Assembly: GCA_026391835.1 (NCBI GenBank)
Contig: JAPLDF010000047.1
Coordinates: forward strand, 1 to 64,000
DNA from: Bacteroidota bacterium
Lineage (GTDB): Bacteria > Bacteroidota > Bacteroidia > Bacteroidales > FEN-979
DNA: 64,000 nt
Reading direction: 5' to 3'
The notes beneath the pieces were generated by a model that saw only the letters and a list, made by a program, of their open reading frames with translations, had not been told where the DNA came from and searched no databases. A program made the position numbers and the translations under genes. Below, one piece after another: positions 59,075-64,000 of this stretch. Numbering within the stretch: the stretch's first letter is position 1; each line of letters starts with the position of its first letter.

Positions 59075-59128
59075 GGGCGGCTTCATAGCCGCCCTTTCAG
59101 GATTAAGGGGCGGCTTGAAAGCCGCCCT
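59075..59128. repeat. Twin GGGCGGCTT-AAGCCGCCC-type hairpins
   Basis: GGGCGGCTTcatAGCCGCCC and GGGCGGCTTgaAAGCCGCCC follow the stop codon of the second giant gene, matching the pair at 51927-51970. Confidence 0.8.
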
Positions 59129-59133
59129 AACAA

Positions 59134-62100
59134 TTAGTGAGTTACCGTGATTTTCACAGTGCGGATGCCTTCGGTGGTCGAAACCTTTACGAAGTAAACG
59201 CCTGTCTTGAACGAGGTAACATTGAGCTGTGCGGTTTTTGAATCAACATTTCTGCTGGTATAAACCGTCTGGCCAACAAAGTTCATGGCATCAATAGCGG
59301 TAATTGTGTAATCGCTCTTGATATTCACGAGTTCGCTTGCAGGGTTAGGATAAACCATGATCTGACCACTGGTCAGGTCATTTAATCCTGTTGCCGGGAA
59401 GTGAACAAGAACAGTGTCGGATGAAGATTCGCACAACAGCTGGTTATTGGCTGAATTCTTGTACAATGAGGTTACATAGTACCTGAATGTGCCGGCAACA
59501 AGTGTTGTAGGATAAGTATCAACGTAGGTAGCTGCAGTTACGGGGCTGGTATTCAGCATTGCGTAAGGAGCAACACCAGTTGCATCGGTGCGGTATACAT
59601 TGTATCCGTTCAGCGTGCTGCTGTCGGCTGCATCTGTTTCAATACCCATGACACCATGATAATGTGTATCAGCATGACGGTTGGTCATCGTCAGTTTGTT
59701 GGCAGGAACTACTGTTCCAGGAACTGTCTGGGCACCAGGGACCAAAGTCACTGATTTCAGATCAGCACCAACGAGAGCCTGAGCCTGGATGACAAAACAA
59801 CCTGTTCCGATTCCAAGACCGAAGGTGCTGAGTTTTGCCCAAACACCAGCTGCATCCCTGTACCATCCCAAATCCTGGGTAGCATAAGGACCGTTGTTAT
59901 CCCAACCAAGGTAATTGGTGGCTGTAGGATTGTTGTCAAACTTGACCATGGCATAGAACGGACCGGCAAATGGAATATCCGGAGCAGTTACAGTTACCCA
60001 GTCATCACTTGGCATCTGGAAGTTTGCACTTGAACCAAGAAGTACGTGAGCAGCACTGTAGACGTCAACTTTCATTGTGAAAGGAGCGCCGGCAGCATTT
60101 GCCATCCAGTAAATCTTGAATTGTTTCAGAACACCGTCGTAAGCATTGGAGATGGGGAATTCAGTACCCAGCCATGCTACTTCGCCGTTGTCGGTAACAC
60201 CTGATTCGGCAGTACCATCATCAAATACGAAGTTCATGATCTGACCTGTTGTGCCGGAACCGCAATTGGGAGCCGTCCAGGTAAGGGTGGTGGTGAATTG
60301 TGACTGAACTGCATGGAGAGCTGCGGGAGCCTTGCAAATACCATAGGCATGGATGTTGTCAACATACCAGTGGAGAATGTCTGCAGAGTTCACACCGTTG
60401 GCAACAAAGCGGATCCGGAAAGATTTGCCTTTCACCGAGCTGATGTCAATGTGCTTGGGAATCCAGTTGGTAGAACCGTTGTTGGTTACTTCCAGTTTCT
60501 GGTGCCATGAGTTGTTATAATACAAATCGATGGTCAGCTTTTCTTTACCGGTATTGTTGCGGTCGATAAGCTTCAGGTCGAAATCAAGCCAGATGGCTGC
60601 ACAGGTCCATGCAGAAGCGTCGATAACTTCGCTCTTCAGTTCCTGTGAGTAGTTGGCGATAGCAGGCTGCCATGTAAAGTCGGCACAGGGAGCAGGATTA
60701 CCGATACCGGTATTCATTGTCCAATGTCCAACAGGCGACCAGTTCTGGAATGCAAATGTGCCAATATCCCATGGTTCTGAGAATGGCAGCGGTGCACCGC
60801 AGTTCAGGGTAACGGTTTGTTCACCGGCTGTGTTGGTGAGTGATTCACCAAACTGTCCCGGGAATCCGTAGCTTGTAAGGTCATACCTGGCCTTCACATC
60901 ATATTTGTAAGTTCCCGGATCGCGTCCGTAGTCATAATAGGTAATGGAATCCTGGTGTGGGTTCCTGTGGATGAAAGCACCATCACGATAGATGTTGTAG
61001 CCAACAAGGCCGACAGGTGTTCCGCCGCCGCCACCAGCTGTGGTAACAGGAAGAGTTGCACCGCCAATCTGGTCGGGTGTGCTGCTTAACAAGGTAGAAC
61101 CGCCTGTTGTAACATCAACGGCACGGATCTGTCCGGCACCAGCAGTGTTGTTGTAAGCGGCCATGGTGATCGTGTTGACAGCCTGGTCATAGAACATGCA
61201 CTGGCCATAGTTGGCATCGAATCCAAGGGGTCCGACAACTGTGGCAAGACCAGTGGTTTTGTTGATAGAATAGAACCTGTCATTTACAAGGTCATATCCC
61301 CAGAGGTTTCCAAGCTGGTCACCGGCCATGCTGATCATTCCGGCCGAGTTAACGGTTGTACCAACCAAAGTAGCACTTGGAACAGCAGGATTGATTTTCC
61401 AGAGTTTATCAGTTGTCAGGGAAGCGGATGAAATACCATAAACATCACCGTTGCTGCCGTCGATTGCGAGGTCAAGCATCTGGTCGGTAGTTCCGTTGCC
61501 CATGCTGCCGAGGTCCGTAAAGGCACCGGTAGCTCTGATAACTTTAAAGAGGTGATCGCTTCCATCCATGATGGCGTAACCAAAATCTGTCTGGTTGGCC
61601 GGCATTTCAAGATCGTGCCAGAAATCTGTCGTATTTGGTGTTCCGGCAATATTTACCTTACCGGCAACATTGTTCACATCGAAGTTGATTGTGAAGTGGC
61701 TTGAGCAATCGATACCGAAGGCATTTGATCCCAGAGGAGCGTCTGTCGGCATTGTGCTTACAACAGCTGCAGGGTTCTTTGGAGCAAGGCCAATGTGTGA
61801 TTGTGAGTGTTCAACAACACCATCAAACATAGGAACATTTGGAGCATCACCTACGGTAACCGGTTTTTTCCAGGTTAAGTATGCGTTGCACTCAATGCCA
61901 GTGGCTGTAAGGTCACGTGCAGGATAGAGGAAATGTGCGGTAAATGTCACACAGATCTGCGGGCTGTAACCACTACCATAAACGGCCTTGACACAAGCCT
62001 GGTAAGTTTGGCCATAAACCACCTGGTTCGGCGGAATGTTGTAGGTTGTATCCGGGGTGAAGGCACTCTGGGTACCATTCAGGTAGAAGTTGTAACCAAT

Positions 62101-64000
62101 CACGCAAGGATTCGGACCGGTTGTTCCATCGGAACTTACGATCTTGACATTGTCAACATACCATCCGTCAATATCCACTGAGTTAACACCGGCTGCATGG
62201 AAACGAACCTTGAAGGCGGGGTTGTGGGTCTGTGAGGTGATGTCGAGGGTTTCAGATGTCCAGGGAATGTTTGCTCCACTTGAATTATCGTAGGTTTTCA
62301 GCACTGTCCAGGTTGTACCGTTCCAGAGCTCAACAGCCATCGTATTCAGGTTGGTTGTTCCATAGTTATCCAGGAAGATGTCATATTTGAACTTCATCTG
62401 CGGTGCGTGAACACCGGCAAGTGACTTACTTGTCAAATACTGATCGTAGTTGCTGACGGTCGGTGTCCAGTTGAAGAAAGCTGAAGGAGCAGGATTACCT
62501 GTACCGGCAGACATCTGCCAGTTGGTACCGCCTGAAACTACCCATGCATTGGTCGCAAAACCGGTTGCAAAATTTTCATCAAGCTGATAAACCATCGCTC
62601 TTGGAGGACTCCAGGAGGCGTGCAGACTCTGATCGTTCACAACCAGGTTGGTAGGAGGAGCAGCATCCTGCAGCAGCATGATGTTGTAATTGGCATCACC
62701 CAAAATGGTAACATTCTGAGTATAGACAGGGTAAGTGAAACGGGTTACCGTCATCACATAGGTGCCTTTCCAAACGCCTGTAAAATGAACGCAACCTGCA
62801 GTATCAGTTGTCTTTGTATAATTAGTATCAGGATAATTTGTGTTTACAAGCTTAACGATGGAACCAGCCTTAGGGTTGGCGACACATGTCAGGGAAACAC
62901 AAACGTTTACATTGGCAATCCATCCTTTACCGATAACATTCGAGAATGTTGGTGCAGAAGGACGCTGTCCCGGAGGGGAATAGATCGCTTTCACAGCCCA
63001 GCGGTAAGCACCGTTTGGCAATGTTGGCCAGCCGTTGTCGACAGTTGTATTGACGCTGCCGGTCCAGATTGAAGTCCAGAGAGCCTGGTTGCCTTCCTGG
63101 CCCTGGAGGAGACGCCATACCTGGTATGACATAGCCATAGGAGAATAGTCGGCAACACCTTCATGACCGGTAACAGTAGCAACCGGAGATTCATAGATGA
63201 GACCATTTACAGCACCTGCAGTGATGAGTTCCTTGTTGGCTGACGGGTTGTCAGATAACATCGGACCACCTGTACCCTGCAAAATCGCACGCAGCATAAA
63301 ATTACCTGCGGCAGGAATCCAGGGAGCGCCACCTGTAACGAATTTTGAATAGCTGCGGAGCTGGGTATTGGTTAAATCAACACCGATTCCGGCGGCGTGG
63401 GGAGGAATGCCACCCTGTTTCATCACCAGGTAGAAATCGCCTGAGTTGATGGTAAGAGGAGTTGCAAATGAGAAATCAGCCCAACCGAAACCGGTCGGAG
63501 TAACATCAACACTGTCAATGATGGTTCCCGGTAATCCACCGGCGCCATCAGCTTTCATAGCCAGCATCTGGAACTTCACAAGCGGAAGTGCATTGGCCGG
63601 ATAATTTGAAGCAACACCGAGATTAACTTTACCGCCGATTAATTTAACGGGCCAGTTGAGCGGGGTGAATTTCATTGCATTGAGGTTTTTGGCAGTCGCC
63701 CAGATGGCGAAGTTATCCTGTGTACCGTCATCATAGATAACCTGGTACAATCCCTGGGGTACTCCCCAGTTGAGGTTAACAGCTGTAGGTGTTGTCGGGT
63801 TGTTCAGAACGGCAGTAAATGGGCCGGGCTGAATAGCAGTTGGCAACAATGCACAGTTCTGGGTAGCGGTTGTATTCGGAACCAATGTTACGGTATTCAC
63901 GCAGTCATCATAACCTGTTTTCCCAATCACAACTGGCTGTGCGCCTGAGAGGGAGAGCAGCGGGGTAAGATAGGTACCACCGGTGATCGTGAGGGTTGTA
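59134..64000 (-). CDS. Giant T9SS-secreted multidomain adhesin-like protein B, 5' end cut by the window
   Basis: At least 1621 residues are visible; the frame is open to the right edge (TITGGTYLTPLLSLSGAQPV continues upstream of the first GTG). It is a close paralogue of protein A over long blocks: carboxypeptidase-regulatory repeats, GEVED/Fn3 block, anchor-J modules around GTNWQMSAGTGNPAPSAFF and GNPAPCADFTWQP, and a T9SS type A sorting domain from IMVYPNPASELVNIKS to the end. It lacks the about 245-residue block of A and has unrelated sequence in two internal cassettes. The likely role is surface or matrix adhesion. No enzymatic motif was seen. Confidence 0.88.
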   Translation of the reverse strand, partial: TTLTITGGTYLTPLLSLSGAQPVVIGKTGYDDCVNTVTLVPNTTATQNCALLPTAIQPGPFTAVLNNPTTPTAVNLNWGVPQGLYQVIYDDGTQDNFAIWATAKNLNAMKFTPLNWPVKLIGGKVNLGVASNYPANALPLVKFQMLAMKADGAGGLPGTIIDSVDVTPTGFGWADFSFATPLTINSGDFYLVMKQGGIPPHAAGIGVDLTNTQLRSYSKFVTGGAPWIPAAGNFMLRAILQGTGGPMLSDNPSANKELITAGAVNGLIYESPVATVTGHEGVADYSPMAMSYQVWRLLQGQEGNQALWTSIWTGSVNTTVDNGWPTLPNGAYRWAVKAIYSPPGQRPSAPTFSNVIGKGWIANVNVCVSLTCVANPKAGSIVKLVNTNYPDTNYTKTTDTAGCVHFTGVWKGTYVMTVTRFTYPVYTQNVTILGDANYNIMLLQDAAPPTNLVVNDQSLHASWSPPRAMVYQLDENFATGFATNAWVVSGGTNWQMSAGTGNPAPSAFFNWTPTVSNYDQYLTSKSLAGVHAPQMKFKYDIFLDNYGTTNLNTMAVELWNGTTWTVLKTYDNSSGANIPWTSETLDITSQTHNPAFKVRFHAAGVNSVDIDGWYVDNVKIVSSDGTTGPNPCVIGYNFYLNGTQSAFTPDTTYNIPPNQVVYGQTYQACVKAVYGSGYSPQICVTFTAHFLYPARDLTATGIECNAYLTWKKPVTVGDAPNVPMFDGVVEHSQSHIGLAPKNPAAVVSTMPTDAPLGSNAFGIDCSSHFTINFDVNNVAGKVNIAGTPNTTDFWHDLEMPANQTDFGYAIMDGSDHLFKVIRATGAFTDLGSMGNGTTDQMLDLAIDGSNGDVYGISSASLTTDKLWKINPAVPSATLVGTTVNSAGMISMAGDQLGNLWGYDLVNDRFYSINKTTGLATVVGPLGFDANYGQCMFYDQAVNTITMAAYNNTAGAGQIRAVDVTTGGSTLLSSTPDQIGGATLPVTTAGGGGGTPVGLVGYNIYRDGAFIHRNPHQDSITYYDYGRDPGTYKYDVKARYDLTSYGFPGQFGESLTNTAGEQTVTLNCGAPLPFSEPWDIGTFAFQNWSPVGHWTMNTGIGNPAPCADFTWQPAIANYSQELKSEVIDASAWTCAAIWLDFDLKLIDRNNTGKEKLTIDLYYNNSWHQKLEVTNNGSTNWIPKHIDISSVKGKSFRIRFVANGVNSADILHWYVDNIHAYGICKAPAALHAVQSQFTTTLTWTAPNCGSGTTGQIMNFVFDDGTAESGVTDNGEVAWLGTEFPISNAYDGVLKQFKIYWMANAAGAPFTMKVDVYSAAHVLLGSSANFQMPSDDWVTVTAPDIPFAGPFYAMVKFDNNPTATNYLGWDNNGPYATQDLGWYRDAAGVWAKLSTFGLGIGTGCFVIQAQALVGADLKSVTLVPGAQTVPGTVVPANKLTMTNRHADTHYHGVMGIETDAADSSTLNGYNVYRTDATGVAPYAMLNTSPVTAATYVDTYPTTLVAGTFRYYVTSLYKNSANNQLLCESSSDTVLVHFPATGLNDLTSGQIMVYPNPASELVNIKSDYTITAIDAMNFVGQTVYTSRNVDSKTAQLNVTSFKTGVYFVKVSTTEGIRTVKITVTH

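Noticed and set aside
52736-63072. Several antisense frames of 60-150 codons in the giant genes
   Set aside because: All are opposite to conserved coding blocks of the T9SS proteins and lack domains; the repeated ones merely mirror the paralogy.

Overview
The window comes from a Bacteroidota chromosome, most likely a Bacteroidales-like, free-living, sulfide-exposed lineage. The evidence is: type IX secretion (T9SS) C-terminal sorting domains on four proteins, a TonB-dependent receptor with an N-terminal carboxypeptidase-like domain, almost no Shine-Dalgarno sequences, and the Bacteroidota -7 promoter box TAnnTTTG in front of many genes. No rRNA, tRNA, CRISPR array or complete insertion sequence was seen. 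The left edge holds the tail of a possible transposase. The right edge cuts a giant T9SS gene.

Layout. 0.5-2.6 kb: NfeD, SPFH and PH/SHOCT membrane proteins. 2.9-9.6 kb: a zinc alcohol dehydrogenase, then an overlapping sensory operon (NMT1-type binding lipoprotein, Cache histidine kinase, receiver-PP2C phosphatase, second periplasmic binding lipoprotein) with no transporter genes. 9.6-13.4 kb: a leftward operon of lysine 2,3-aminomutase, two ATP-grasp ligases and a GNAT acetyltransferase, which looks like an undescribed beta-lysine or peptide pathway. 13.6-17.2 kb: an esterase, a PspC/LiaF-like pair, TatC and a Lys-rich small protein. 17.2-19.3 kb: an ECF sigma / zinc anti-sigma / periplasmic metal-sensor-like trio, an inverted-repeat element and a secreted Cys-rich protein. 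19.4-25.8 kb: a sulfur-handling cluster (SQR-like flavoprotein, DUF1641, TusE/DsrC, DsrE, NifX-like, class V aminotransferase, cysteine synthase, DUF2892) with candidate operators. 26.4-38 kb: a coiled-coil lipoprotein, secreted EEP nuclease, YwqK repeat lipoprotein, dihydroorotase, dolichol-phosphate-mannose-synthase-like glycosyltransferase, T9SS phospholipase-D protein, TonB receptor and T9SS lamin-tail protein. 38-51.8 kb: housekeeping genes (mfd, fbp, lysC, a PPi-type phosphofructokinase, an RND/MMPL exporter, rfbA, a polyprenyl synthase, an ABC-F ATPase). 52-64 kb: two giant paralogous T9SS adhesin-like proteins that differ by swapped internal cassettes.

How it fits together. The sulfur cluster reads as sulfide oxidation feeding persulfide carriers and cysteine synthesis. 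The secreted nuclease, the PLD protein with an OB-fold, the lamin-tail protein and the TonB receptor together look like an extracellular DNA-processing set. The fbp gene and the PPi-type phosphofructokinase, with lysC between them, cover central carbon flux.

The most unusual non-coding signal is a family of 7-8 bp word arrays. They start at, or within a few bases of, several stop codons, often form long inverted repeats between convergent genes, and also lie in frame inside mfd. Several other palindromic repeat families are scattered between genes.
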